64,000 nt of DNA from Strigamia acuminata (GCA_949358305.1 OX442314.1:51654581-51718580); one strand, 5' to 3'. Numbered from the stretch's first letter, positions 38,501 through 50,575 are shown. Notes: generated from the sequence alone by a model not told the origin. Made by a program: numbers and translations.

Positions 38501-41500
38501 GGGCGGCCAATCCGCGGATCGGATTTGGCTAATTCGCGGATTAATCCGAACCATCGACAAGCAAAATAAAATTTGCAAATTTTCGATTGAAATTTGCAAA
38601 TTTTCGATTGAAATTTGCAAATTTTCGATTGCAATTTGCAAATTTTCGAATTAATAAAAATGAAAATGAAAATATTCGATTGAAATTTGCTAATTTTCGA
38701 ATTAATGAAGACGAAAATGAAAATTTTCGATTGAAATTTGCAAATTTTCGAATGAAATTTATAAATATTCGAACAAAATTTATAAATTTTCGAACAAAAT
38801 TTATAAATTTTCGAACAAAATTTATAAATTTTCGAATGAAATTTGCAAATTTTCAAATTAATTCAAATAAAAACGAAAATTTTCGATTAAAATTTGCAAA
38901 TTTTCGAATTAATAAAAATGAAAATGAAAATATTCGATTGAAATTTGCTAATTTTCGAATTAATGAAGACGAAAATGAAAATTTTCGATTGAAATTTGCA
39001 AATTTTCGAACAAAATTTATAAATTTTCGAACAAAATTTATAAATTTTCGAACAAAATTTATAAATTTTCGAACAAAATTTATAAATTTTCGAATGAAAT
39101 TTGCAAATTTTCAAATTAATTCAAATAAAAACGAAAATTTTAGATTGAAATTTGCAAATTTTCGAATTAATAAAAATGAAAATGAAAATATTCGATTGAA
39201 ATTTGCTAATTTTCGAATTAATGAAGACGAAAATGAAAATTTTCGATTGAAATTTGCAAATTTTCGAACAAAATTTATAAATTTTCGAACAAAATTTATA
39301 AATTTTCGAACAAAATTTATAAATTTTCGAATGAAATTTGCAAATTTTCAAATTAATTCAAATAAAAACGAAAATTTTCGATTGAAATTTGCAAATTTTC
39401 GAATTAATAAAAATGAAAATGAAAATATTCGATTGAAATTTGCTAATTTTCGAATTAATGAAGACGAAAATGAAAATTTTCGATTGAAATTTGCAAATTT
39501 TCGAACAAAATTTATAAATTTTCGAACAAAATTTATAAATTTTCGAACAAAATTTATAAATTTTCGAACAAAATTTATAAATTTTCGAATGAAATTTGCA
39601 AATTTTCAAATTAATTCAAATAAAAACGAAAATTTTCGATTGAAATTTGCAAATTTTCGAATTAATAAAAATGAAAATGAAAATATTCGATTGAAATTTG
39701 CTAATTTTCGAATTAATGAAGACGAAAATGAAAATTTTCGATTGAAATTTGCAAATTTTCGAACAAAATTTATAAATTTTCGAACAAAATTTATAAATTT
39801 TCGAATGAAATTTGCAAATTTTCAAATTAATTCAAATAAAAACGAAAATTTTAGATTGAAATTTGCAAATTTTCGAATTAATAAAAATGAAAATGAAAAT
39901 ATTCGATTGAAATTTGCTAATTTTCGAATTAATGAAGACGAAAATGAAAATTTTCGATTGAAATTTGCAAATTTTCGAACAAAATTTATAAATTTTCGAA
40001 CAAAATTTATAAATTTTCGAACAAAATTTATAAATTTTCGAACAAAATTTATAAATTTTCGAATGAAATTTGCAAATTTTCAAATTAATTCAAATAAAAA
40101 CGAAAATTTTCGATTGAAATTTGCAAATTTTCGAATTAATAAAAATGAAAATGAAAATATTCGATTGAAATTTGCTAATTTTCGAATTAATGAAGACGAA
40201 AATGAAAATTTTCGATTGAAATTTGCAAATTTTCGAACAAAATTTATAAATTTTCGAACAAAATTTATAAATTTTCGAATGAAATTTGCAAATTTTCAAA
40301 TTAATTCAAATAAAAACGAAAATTTTAGATTGAAATTTGCAAATTTTCGAATTAATAAAAATGAAAATGAAAATATTCGATTGAAATTTGCTAATTTTCG
40401 AATTAATGAAGACGAAAATGAAAATTTTCGATTGAAATTTGCAAATTTTCGAACAAAATTTATAAATTTTCGAACAAAATTTATAAATTTTCGAACAAAA
40501 TTTATAAATTTTCGAACAAAATTTATAAATTTTCGAACAAAATTTATAAATTTTCGAATGAAATTTACAAATTTTCAAATTAATTCAAATAAAAACGAAA
40601 ATTTTCGATTGAAATTTGCAAATTTTCGAATTAATGAAGATGAAAATGAAAATTTTCGATTGAAATTTGCAAATTGAGTTGTTGTTGCACATAGAAATTG
40701 CCAATTCACGTCAAACCAACGTGATCGCATTTCAATTTCAAATTGGAACGTGATCATGTTGGTTTGACGTAAAAACGATTATTCAATTAGCAATCTGATC
40801 CGCGTATCGGTTCGGATTTTCTGGATCAGTGTGGCCGGTCAAATCGGATTTGCATATTTATCATCCGTTTGATTACGGATCGGATGCGGATTTCCTCGCA
40901 TCCGCACGGATCCAATCCGAACACAAGCTTAGTTATATCATTACGTTCTTTCTCCTTTTTCTGCTCGCTCCTTTGCTTGGCAAGAAAATGCATATGATGG
41001 ATGTTGAATACAATGGCGTATACCATTTGTCTAACGGGACGATAAAAGAGGGCAGCTTGAGGCACTTCCTTCGGACATTCCTCTTCGATACTAACTGGAA
41101 TTTTGATTTCACCCTGACAAACCAAACAACAAAAATTGCTATTCACACTTTTAACAAATAATAATAAATTAATAAAAAAAACGAAACCTGCGATAGAATT
41201 TGATAAATCCAGGGCGACATGAGTCCTTTTTGATGTCTCTCGCTGGCAGTTCTCATCACTTCTGGAGGCACGGTCGGCAACGGCGGTATCCTCGTTCCGT
41301 TCATATATACAGCGGCCGGCTTAGCAGCATTTATCTTTAAAAAAAAAAACCAAACAAAAATTCATAAATTGACAAAACCAAAAATCAGTGTTGTATCGAA
41401 CGCGAACTAAGTTCGTTAGTTCGCAAACTAAGATCGCGAACTAGTTCACTTTTCTGAGTGAACGCAAAAAACGAACTTTGTTCACTTTTGAGAGTGAACT

Positions 41501-42615
41501 TGAACGAAGTTTGCGTTCACCATGTTTGATGATGAAAACGTCGCAAAAACTTAACTTTTTTGCATCGGTTTTAAACGTTTTGATGACGTTTTCATCGTCA
41601 AAACATTCATTTGGATCACTTTTTACAACTAAAACAGCAAAAACAGCCATTTTCGTCATTAAAAATTAAAATCAACGAGAACGACTGCGTTACTAAAAAA
41701 AAAAGTTGTTTTTTTTTCCATCCACAAACCACAAAACATAAAATAAACATTCCAATTTTCAAAAAAAAAATTGGAAAAGTGAACTGAACTATTGCTTCAA
41801 GTTCGTGAACTTAGTTCACTTTGAAAAAAATTGTAGTGAACGTGAACGTCAACTAGTTCACACGGTGATGAACGGGAACTTGAACTAGTTCGCGATTTGG
41901 TGAACGAGATACAACACTGCCAAAAATCATCTCCAAATAAAACCATCAAATAAATTAAAACAAACAAATTAAAAAAATACCAACCAAAATCATAAATATA
42001 ACGTAAAAGTAAACAAACCAGCAACCAAAGACCAAAGTAAAGCATCAGCAGCACAAATTAAAAACAAAATACAACAAAAATAATCTAAAACAAATTTAAA
42101 AAAAAATTTAAAAAACAATGATAGGGAATACTGAGCCCCACCGCTGCAACTTTGTGATGCGGGGACGTGATGCAGCTCCAAGCCACCTCGGGACTGAGGC
42201 GGTTGGGGCTCGACGAACTCGAGCTCGACGACGTGCTGGACGACAGCAGCAAACCGGCGCCGTTTAACACCGCGGTGGAAGAAGAATTTGGCTGCTGATG
42301 GCTTTGGCTGCTGGCATTGTGACAAGGACTTCCGGCTGAAAACATTAAAAACAAATCAAAAACTCACTCCGCTCTGAGACGACGTCGATGTCGGTGAAAC
42401 CGAGGTCAGTGCGCTCGGACCACCACCGTTTACCCACGCTTGAGCCCCATCTAAAACAACTTTCGCTTCGTTTAAAGAATATTTTTACAAAATACAAATT
42501 TCAAAAGCGAAAAAATCACCAGCGGAAGACTGCCCGTCGCTTCCCTCGTATGGCTCCTCGTAACCCCCTTCGCTAGAAACCGCCACGTCCTTGTAGTTCT
42601 CCTCCTGAGCCTCAA

Positions 42616-42650
<35 letters not shown>

Positions 42651-45485
42651 ATACAAAATGAGATTAATTTTACCTGCGAATGAGTTGGCGGTTCGATGAC
42701 GATTTGTGGAGCCACCGGCACAGCGCCGCCGGTGGCCTCTTGGTAAGCATTTAAACTGGACAACTGTTATGCGTAAAAAAAATTAAATTTTAATGAAAAA
42801 ATAAATTTTAAACGAAAAAATTGAATTTTAAACGAAAAAATTGAATTTTAAACGGAAAAATTGAATTTTAAACGGAAAAATTGAATTATAAAGGAAAAAA
42901 TTGAATTACAGTGTAGGCTGCGTAGCCCGGACATAGTACCGACTGGACAGCTCTGTGGTCCGGACAAGTTTGCCGGGGCCCGGACCCAACCAATAAGGAG
43001 CAATGCTAAATTTGCTCTGTGGTCCGGACAGCTTCCCCTTCCGGAATCCGGACTAAGCGATGCGTCCCGTATAGGAAAAAGTCGCTGTGTAGTCCGGACA
43101 AAAACCAAAAATGCCGATTTTCTAATGAAACAAATTAGAAAAAAAATTAAAAACACAAAAATTTAAATAAAAATTTAATTTATTGCATGTTTACAAGGGT
43201 TGGAAAAGGTTGGAAAAGGTACTGTTGCGCCATGTGCAGGTGTTCACGAACGTAGACATGACGTAACATATGTGCACACGGCGCAACAATACCTTTAACG
43301 CAAATTTCCTTTTCCAACCCTTGTAAACCTGCAATAAATTAAAATTTCATTCAAATTTTAGTGTTTTTAATTTTTTTTCTAATTTTTTTCATAAGAAAAT
43401 CGGCATTTTTGAATTGTTTCAATGTAGCAGAAATTGATTTTCTTTAACTCTCTAGTCTGGACATGTGGCATTTGTCCGGACCAGAGAGTGTATATGCCCT
43501 ACAGAATGGACATTGTCCGGACCGGACAAGTTTTTGGGTCCCGTCCTATGTCGGGCTACACAGCCTACACTGTATAAAGGAAAAAATTGAATTTTAAATG
43601 AAAAAATTGAATTTTAAAGGGAAAAATTGAATTTTAAAGGAAAAAATTGAATTTCAAACGAAAAAATTGAATTTTAAACGAAAAAATTAAATTTCAAACG
43701 AAAAAATTAAATTTCAAACGAAAAAATTGAATTTTAAACGAAAAAATTGAATTTCAAACGAAAAAATTGAATTTCAAACGAAAAAATTGAATTTCAAACG
43801 AAAAAATTGAATTTCAAACGAAAAAATTGAATTTCAAACGAAAAAATTGAATTTCAAACGAAAAAATTGAATTTCAAACGAAAAAATTGAATTTCAAACG
43901 AAAAAATTGAATTTCAAACGAAAAAATTGAATTTCACACGAAAAAATTGAATTTTAAACGAAAAAATTGAATTTCAAACGAAAAAATTGAATTTTAAACG
44001 AAAAAATTGAATTTCAAACGAAAAAATTGAATTTCAAACGAAAAAATTGAATTTTAAACAAAAAAATTGAATTTCAAACGAAAAAATTAAATTAAATTAA
44101 TTTTATTCGTTTACTTCGCTTTCCATGGTTTCGGAAGCGAATCGCGAAGGATCTTCGCTGTTGGGAATCGATTCGTAGGCGCCTTGAGTGGACGCAGGCC
44201 CGACATTCGCGTTGTTCGGCACGTTGTTCTGTACGGGAGTGGAATTAAATATTCGAGGCGGTGGTGGGTAATAACCAGGTTCGAATTTACGTGCTGGAAT
44301 TTAAAATAAATAAATAAAATAAGTAAAAATCGAATAATCAACATCATGAAATTTTTTTTTGTTCAAGTTCCACCGTTGTTCGTGGGCCGATAACGAAGAA
44401 ATCCATCTTTGGTTCCGTTGAGGTAATACTGAACGCACTGCTTGAACTTGTGCACCCTGTCGTCGCCGGACGACCCGCCGAACACGTGCACACTAACCGC
44501 ATCCAAATTAACGATGCTCGGCAGCGCACGAACAAACGCGCACACGGATCGAATTAAAACATCCGACGGAATTGGCTGCAAAATTAAATAAAATTAAAAA
44601 ATTAAAATCAAATTTACACTTAAACCTAAACCAATCACCTTAACTTTAAATTCTGGACATATAATCTGATAAAAATCCGCCAAATCGTCTTCGGTCAACA
44701 AATAATTCCCCAAAAGCGCCGCAAACACGCAGAAACGATTCGGATGCAGATCCAACCCCTTCGCCACTTCGTCCAGAATGAATTCCTTCGTCTCCAACGA
44801 CCCCTTCAAATAAAAAAAACAAAATAAATGAACAATTTCCTCATTAAATAAATCGCACCTTATAGGTCAACTTCAACTGCTCGGACGAAAAATAGCGCGG
44901 CGGGTCGAAAATGGCGTACTCGGCATCCTCGGCCATGAGCCCGTGAAAGGAATTCTCGCGGCAATAAGCGATCACTTCCTGGCGATGATCGTCCATCGTG
45001 CACAACACGGTGATGTTCAAATGTCGGAGCGCCATTCGCAGACAAGTGGTCAGGCAGATCGGCGGCGCCCACCACACCTTGGGCGGCGGCGTGCCCTTGG
45101 TGGTCACATGTTTGAGCACTTGGTTCATTTTCTTGCGCTCTTTCTGCTGCAACTCGGCCCACTCGCTCATGCGCTGCGTTTCGAGGCTGCCGTTGAAGAA
45201 GACGGCCAGTTCCATGTTGTTGCTCTCGATCGTCTGTATTAAAACGGCCAGGAATTGCACCATGCGGTTCCACTGGCCGCCGCACACCCAGTCGGAGAAG
45301 AAGCCGCCGTAGAGGCGGTCGAGGCAGCACTCGCCGTCCACGACGAGCGAGAGTTTGCTCTTGAGCCGGTTGTTGGAGCCGCCGCGGCGGACGGAGACGC
45401 TGCGCGCGATTTTCAGCAGATCCACGGGCACGCACGCGCCCGGGCAGTTGGTTTCGATGAATTTCTGAAGTGTTTGGATACCCAT
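35559..45485 (-). CDS. FAM120A: FAM120-family protein (constitutive coactivator of PPAR-gamma-like), 16 exons
   Basis: Coding exons on minus: 45485-44859, 44803-44639, 44575-44374, 44293-44115, 42763-42674, 42610-42520, 42450-42364, 42335-42142, 41334-41188, 41113-40945, 38364-38109, 38054-37733, 37671-37473, 37404-37224, 36475-36266, 35802-35559. Phases agree throughout and the sum is 3363 nt (1120 aa), very close to human FAM120A (1118 aa, recalled). The N-terminus MGIQTLQKFIETNCP...DRLYGGFFSDWVCGGQW is the degenerate XPG/FEN1-like (PIN) domain; RNRFCVFAALLGN-like, GLMSPWIYQIL, EWVWTKNN, VPLGWAVPTVQRLW and CPWLFFDGKLF blocks follow; the C-terminus has the Gly/Arg-rich GGQLEIAGVVVGSWG region linked in mammals to RNA binding. 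Exon 7 needs a weak donor (A|GTTTTT); GTGAGT four bases earlier breaks frame. Confidence 0.93.
35852..36252. mobile_element. Intronic MITE with about 45-bp inverted ends
   Basis: GTACTCTTGTTCCAGTCAAA near 35855 is repeated inverted near 36250, with further matching sequence through CTCCTTTCTCCCATTGGCCG on both arms. Lies in the last intron of the FAM120-like gene, ending only about 14 bp from the exon 15 donor. Confidence 0.7.
36835..37168. mobile_element. Intronic MITE, CCGTATAT... ends, TA duplication
   Basis: CCGTATATGCTCGTGTATA at the left and TATACACGAGTATATACGG at the right (one mismatch), flanked by TA. A Tc1/mariner/pogo-type MITE in intron 14 of the FAM120-like gene. Confidence 0.8.
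38424..40933. repeat. 2.5 kb inverted-end unit carrying a giant minisatellite (intron 10)
   Basis: Both ends read inward CTAAGCTTGT, then CGGATTGGATC after a short variable stretch, and are rich in GCGGATCGGAT-type words. The right end lies about 11 bp past the exon 10 donor, so this unit makes up nearly the whole intron. An inner inverted repeat (ACGTCAAACCAAC and its complement) lies at 40706-40770. Confidence 0.75.
38575..40676. repeat. 21-bp based minisatellite with higher-order units of 216-279 bp
   Basis: Basic words AAATTTGCAAATTTTCGA and AAATTTATAAATTTTCGA. The marker AATTCAAATAAAAACGAA recurs at about 38860, 39118, 39355, 39613, 39829, 40087, 40303 and 40582, giving steps of 258, 237, 258, 216, 258, 216 and 279 bp, that is 216 plus 0-3 units of 21 bp. 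The number of AACAAAATTTATAAATTTTCG units explains the variation. A 696-codon frame on plus is a by-product of the period being a multiple of three. Confidence 0.92.
41386..41919. mobile_element. hAT-type MITE with 8-bp target duplication (intron 8-9 region)
   Basis: CAGTGTTGTATC at the left and GATACAACACTG at the right; flanking 8-bp direct repeats CCAAAAAT at 41378-41385 and 41920-41927. Eight-bp duplication and CAGTG ends are hallmarks of hAT elements. The interior is rich in AGTTCACTTTT/GTGAACT words; no transposase ORF. Confidence 0.9.
42613..42652. repeat. (AAAT)n microsatellite
   Basis: About ten AAAT repeats directly at the exon 6 acceptor of the FAM120-like gene; on minus it serves as the T-rich tract. 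Confidence 0.85.
42785..44095. repeat. 20-bp minisatellite in intron 4, split by a MITE
   Basis: Unit about GAATTTCAAACGAAAAAATT, with roughly 26 copies at 43573-44095 and about six at 42785-42908. The 664-bp MITE at 42909-43572 separates the two parts. Confidence 0.92.
42909..43572. mobile_element. Foldback MITE, larger relative of 28000-28185
   Basis: Ends CAGTGTAGGCTG / CAGCCTACACTG with TA on each side. Inner arms are also inverted (ATGCCGATTTTCT near 43111 and AGAAAATCGGCAT near 43397; GTTTACAAGGGTTGGAAAAG and its complement nearer the centre). The word GTCCGGAC recurs many times. Confidence 0.85.
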
Positions 45486-46657
45486 CTTTGGATTTCGGCT
45501 TCGCTGGCTTCGTTTACTCGAGCCGTGCGATCATGCAGAGCGGTTTGATGCGACAAAATGTCTACACATCAGATCAGCGCCATGTGCTTTGCGATCAAAC
45601 TCGTGTCGTGCGCATGCGCGTGCGTAAGGATACTCTCAACTCTGTGTGACATGTCGGTTTTTATTTTGGTTTTTGGTTTGTTGCGAAGTGTGTTTGTTTT
45701 TGTAATGGTTGGTTTTGATTCGAAGATGGAGGAGAAAGTTATTCACGAGCGAGTGGGAAAGGGTCGGGTGTTTGACGTTGTTTTGTTTAGTCATGTGATT
45801 TTGCACGTTTGGTAATCGATGCTGCCACTAGAGGGCGAAATAGTGCGCGGACGAATACTATAAACTTTATCTCGAAATTTATCTCGAAATTTATCTCGAA
45901 ATTTATCGTAGAAAGGAATTTAGTCATGGCTTTCGTAAACATTAACATTTCTCTCGATTCTTTCTCGTATTCTTTTGCCTTAGTGAATCTGGCAAATCAG
46001 AGAATCCGAGTAAATGGGCTGTAAATGTAACATCACTGACATCAGTAGGAAATCCAGCAAATCTCATTAAATCTCATTAAATCCTGCCAATCTAGTCAAA
46101 TAACTGCAGTTTTAGAAAATTCGCGCAAATGTAGTAAATTCTCCAAATCTCTTGGAGAATCCAATTAAATCACAGCAAATCAAATTACAGCACTGCTGGC
46201 CAAACCCGTGATCTCTCAAATTTTAATTTAGTAGTAACCGTTGTCGTCATTAGGTGGCAATGGGGTACATTGATGAACCAATATACATATACCGTACCTA
46301 GTTGCTATTGGCTTGGGCAGTCACATGACTTTCAGTCATAAATGCTTGGCGTCGCCTTTTCCTTTTCAAGGTAGAACTAAAAACAAGACACAACAAGACA
46401 TTGTGTGTTTATTTTGGGTAACTTAAAAGATCACAGGTAAGATAAAACCACATAGAAATAATTCTTGTCAGCCATTTAACAAGACCGACGAAGGACACGA
46501 CAACTTTGACGTCTAAATAGAAAAGTCGAACTTGCAGTAGCCAAACTATTAATGAGTGTGCAGTGTGGATTAGTTTTGGGCTTATTTGTTTAGAAATGGC
46601 CGAACTCGTGATGCGTCTCAAGAAGTTCGTAATCTTGGTGCAGAATCACGATTTGTG
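45486..46657. other. Upstream of the FAM120-like gene, no second gene seen
   Basis: The first few hundred bases are probably its promoter and 5' UTR. A four-copy 14-bp tandem (AATTTATCTCGA-type) lies at about 45866-45908. No supported ORF. Confidence 0.45.
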
Positions 46658-46661
46658 TGGG

Positions 46662-47991
46662 TGTGACGGTTACAAAACCGTATAAACACGAAAGTTCACA
46701 CCAGATGGCACTAATGTGAATATAGCGCGCAATTCAAATAAGAGCTAGAAATACTTTAAATTCAGAGTATGTTTTGCAGTTTATTTAATAGAATAAACTC
46801 AGCAAATATTATGAAGAATATTGATTCCATAGAATCAATATTCCAATAATAATAACTAAGTTATACTTACCGGAAGTAAGGAACCAATTGGACTCCTTCG
46901 GACCTAGTCTTCCGCCAGGTCCGGACTCCCTAATCTCTAAAGTGACCTGGGAATCCATGGATTCAGGTATCCTATTGGCTACCACTTAATTCTTCTGTTC
47001 TAAAGGACTACTTAAGCTCCGGTTGACCACCGGATCTTCGGTTCTTTTGGTTTTCTGTTTGGTCTTGTATCTTATATGAAAACTGGAAGACCCACCCCGA
47101 CGATCCGTGACTTGCGTTTGCAGCACGGTTGGAGATTCTCCAGGGTGATTTGCTGTAGCGAAGATCCGTCCGTATAAAATAGTACGGTAAATGGATCATG
47201 AAGCAACAGCCTGCGGAACTCCGGGTTGGTAGCCCGTAAGCAATATATCTCGAATATTTTGCGTTAAACAACTACTTGGAAATTGGTTAAACCCCACAAT
47301 GTTTTGCCCGGTGGTTGGTACCACCGAAGCGATTCATCGCACTTAAACAAATACCCGGTCTTGTTGGACTCCGCTAATTACTCGACTAGCGACCCAACAA
47401 ACTGTATTGGCTATTGGTAATCCCATAAACATTTACCCGGTGGTTGGTACCACCGACTAAGCGACCCCTGTTGCGACAAAACAAATACCCGGTCATGGAT
47501 TACGCAATCCTTCGGTCGTAAGGCATTTTATGGCGGATGGAGGTTTCCTCCCGCAATGGTTGAGCGCCATTGTGACGGTCACCGCCGACATTCGAATTAT
47601 AACTAATTATTAATCACACTTTATTATGTTTTCCGTAGCACACGAGAATTGGTAAATTCTCGTCACATTGATTATTCTAATCGATGAAATACAGGTTTGA
47701 ATAGATGCGGAGAATTCTCCACATCCACGTAAACGTTATTTGTGACGATGCCGAAAGTCAGCCCTATCCCTCGGCCCGCCCAGGACTTCCAACCAGACGT
47801 TGCCCCGTTATTTCACGTGTATTTAGAACCCGGACTCTTTGTTAATAAACAATACTATTTATCGATATTGCTTGTAAGTTATTCATATTATATTTTCACT
47901 TGGCACGCACACATGTAGTTTAGCTTATTTCGGTAGGTTAGGTTTATCTCATATTTTACCTAGTAAAGGTAGAAAAGGTAGAATCGTCACA
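46662..47991. mobile_element. Solo LTR, about 1330 bp, with 4-bp target duplication
   Basis: Begins TGTGACG and ends CGTCACA (7-bp inverted ends) and is flanked by TGGG on both sides (46658-46661, 47992-47995). No internal coding sequence. It contains two diverged copies of a block with CCCGGTGGTTGGTACCACCG (47309 and 47434). The parent element family is unknown. Confidence 0.78.
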
Positions 47992-47995
47992 TGGG

Positions 47996-48746
47996 TTTCC
48001 CATCACTTTTTTTAACTTTGACTGTTAAAGTTACTGAAGTGAACAAAAAATCTTTCTCAGTCCCTGCATCTTTTTCTTCTTGAAAAAGAAAAAATTAATT
48101 TTTCAAAAATTTCACTAAATTTTATTCACCAAAAAAGCGAAAAGTTGTTTGTGAATTGAAAATAAATAAAATTCCGGTTTGATTTCACCAGAACACAGTA
48201 AACGTCTGGAAAGGTCTGGTAATATAAGGAAATACGGACTAATCAAAACTTCATCTTTGTCTTTATCTTCGTCCTGAAAACGAAAGCAAAAGTTTCGCTG
48301 CATTTCAGAAAAGTTTTGTCTGATTTAGTGTATTTTAAAGATGACAAATTTTAGTCCTTATTTGAGCAGGTCGTTTACATGTCAAAATAGAAATGTTTGT
48401 AAATAACAAACAAACAAACAAACATTTAAATTTAAAATTTTGCAATTCATTTTTTGGTGATTGCCAGGTGGTGATGCCCACGTGTCACATCAATATCACC
48501 TGCCCCACATATTTTATTTTAAAAAATATATAAAAAAATGTGCTGAGTGTATTATCAAAACTATAACTATATAACTATAACCATAACCATAACCTTAGAG
48601 TAAGAAATTGACATTCCATCATCGCACGAAGAAAGCGGGATTGCAAACATCAAATTTGAAGTAAACCAAAAAAAGTTGAAACTTTTATTTCATCTCCCGA
48701 AAGTGGAAATAACATTTTATGTTTTTCATTTTTTTTGCAGAAAATA
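47996..48746. other. Upstream region of the methyltransferase gene
   Basis: AT-rich; short simple repeats (CAAA)n at about 48405-48423 and (ATAACT/ATAACC)n at about 48558-48595. An acceptor (TTTTTTTTGCAG, ending 48740) just before the ATG implies an upstream non-coding exon. Confidence 0.5.
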
Positions 48747-49726
48747 ATGGAAAATGCTCAATTGTACGCAAGATCGAACGCGCTGCAGAAACGCAATGTG
48801 GAAATCGTGTTGAGCGAGTTTGTGCCGTTGATGAAGTGGTCGGACGAAGACGTGATTTTGGATGTGGGGTCGGGCAGTGGAGACGTCACTCGCAACTTGC
48901 TGCTGCCCGTTAGTCCAGAGTTCGGGCAGATAGTTGGCATCGATTGCTCTGAGAAGATGGTCAAGTACGCTCAAGATCATTTCCAAAATGAACGACTTTT
49001 GTTTCAGAAAATGGACATCACCGACAAGGTCATCCTCAATGTATTCCCGCAAGGGTTCACCAAGATTTTCTCCTTCTTCTGCTTCCATTGGATTCAAAAC
49101 CAAACGTAGGTCTTTAGAATTTTAGTTTTTCTTGTTTTTAATTTTCAATACGAATGCATTATTAGAAAAGCTGTGAGTAATTTGTACAAGTTGCTTCGGC
49201 CGGGCGGGACGTGTTTGCTCCTTTTTGTTGCTCAAAGTCCAATTTACAAAATGTACGAGCGAATTGCTAAGAATCAAAGATGGGCGTTTTACATGAATGT
49301 AAGAGGCTTACAAGTCAGTTGCAAGTGCGTTTACTCGTTTGTGTTTTAAAGGACTGGGAGAAATTCGTTCCGGTCCACCAGAACAACATCGACCCCGCGA
49401 AAGATTTCAGGGTGACGCTCGAAAATTGCGGTTTTTGTGTTCTGAAATGCGCTGCACCAGAATATAGTTACGTTTACAAAAATCTCCATTATTATCGAAG
49501 TAAGACATTTTTAATTTGAATGAATTAATCCACTACTTGATTTGTTTATTTATCTTTTTCAGACTTTCTGGAAGCAATTAATCCTTTCGTTCGTCGAATG
49601 CCTGAAGAAGAAAAAAACGATTTCATGCTTGATTGCTTGTTGGAATTGCAGCTGATGAAGAAGCTACTCTTTGAAGGAAAATTTGTCGTCAAGTACAATG
49701 TACTCATTGCACACGCTCAGAAATAA
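48747..49726 (+). CDS. jhamt: JHAMT-like SAM-dependent methyltransferase, 4 coding exons (267 aa)
   Basis: Exons 48747-49105, 49166-49298, 49352-49499 and 49563-49726; phases agree (804 nt). The N-terminus MENAQLYARSNALQKRN is typical of juvenile hormone acid methyltransferases. SAM motif I is ILDVGSGSGD (residues 37-46); the acidic motif VGIDCSEKMV and FSFFCFHWIQ follow, then LLRPGGTCLLLF in exon 2. The C-terminus has INPFVRRMPEEE. JHAMT methylates farnesoic or juvenile hormone acid in insects and farnesoic acid in crustaceans; paralogues with unknown substrates are common, so the substrate is not certain. Introns are 53-63 bp. Exons 2-3 are duplicated at 31955-32290. Confidence 0.88.
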
Positions 49727-50169
49727 ATTATAACCAACTATATCGCATAAAGCAATTCATTAATCACAACTTGTGACAAATTACAGAGCGTTTAGGTTGT
49801 GTAAAAATATGTGGGTGCTGCTAGATATAGGGGCGACCAGAGCAGAAAATAATTATTTTCATTTATATTTGAGTCATCATTACATCTTTTCTACAGTAGA
49901 ATGAGGTGAGATGGACTAACAGTAAATTTAATCTGTTTCATTACAATGTAAGACAAAACTTTGCCCAGTTGGATAAATGATTAAAAAATAAACAATTTTC
50001 AAAATATAACCAAACTAGCAATAGATTTGCATTTTAATCATGCTGAAATAATGTTACAATCAGTACAAAAGTGATGTCTTTGTTACAAATAAAAAGAAAA
50101 TAAAAAAATCAAATTTCAACCTTCGAAATCTGTGTTTTTCAAATTTTTAAGAAAATTCAAAATCAGTTG
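49727..50169. other. AT-rich spacer
   Basis: 3' UTR of the methyltransferase gene and probable flank of the Tc1 remnant. No ORF. Confidence 0.4.
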
Positions 50170-50173
50170 AACT

Positions 50174-50575
50174 TTAATACTTAATTCCTTTCCCACATTG
50201 CTTAATAACTTTAATGCATCTTGTGTGCATTGAATCAATTAGATTTTTACAACTTTCATCAGGGATGGACTCCCATGCTTTTTCAATGGATACTTGCTTT
50301 ATCCACTGAAAAATCCACTTTGCTCCGCCCATTCCTCTTCCTTTCTTCCACAAATTCTTTTCCAGGACCACTTGATACATATTTGCATTTTGTCTTCCAT
50401 TCAAAAAAACATTTCACTTTTTTTCTTGTATCCAAATGCCCCCCAAACCATCACAGATCCTCCTCCAAAGTTTCTACTCATGCACATCACATGGTTTTTT
50501 CGTAAATTAATATTTCAAGCCATCAGGGCCATCCAGATTGAAATTTTTTTCATCACTGAACCAGGGCCACCTTTA
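50174..50575 (-). pseudogene. Tc1-type transposase remnant
   Basis: On minus, pieces in more than one frame read FSDEKNFNLDGPDGLKY, GGGSVMVWGAF and AWESIPDESCKNLIDSM, characteristic of the second half of Tc1 transposases. Frameshifts and missing ends make it inactive. Confidence 0.85.

Noticed and set aside
38587-40677. 696-codon open frame of KFANFR/KFINFR repeats
   Set aside because: It is the 21-bp minisatellite read in a frame that stays open because the period is a multiple of three; it lies antisense in a FAM120-like intron.
41990-42325. 111-codon minus frame over exon 8
   Set aside because: Only the Ser-rich frame fits the flanking exon phases and family length.
44860-45548. ORFs overlapping FAM120-like exon 1 in other frames
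   Set aside because: Exon 1 matches the family strongly; the others are Arg/Ala-rich shadows.
45558-45815. 85-codon ORF upstream of the FAM120-like gene
   Set aside because: No homology or signals; probably promoter DNA.
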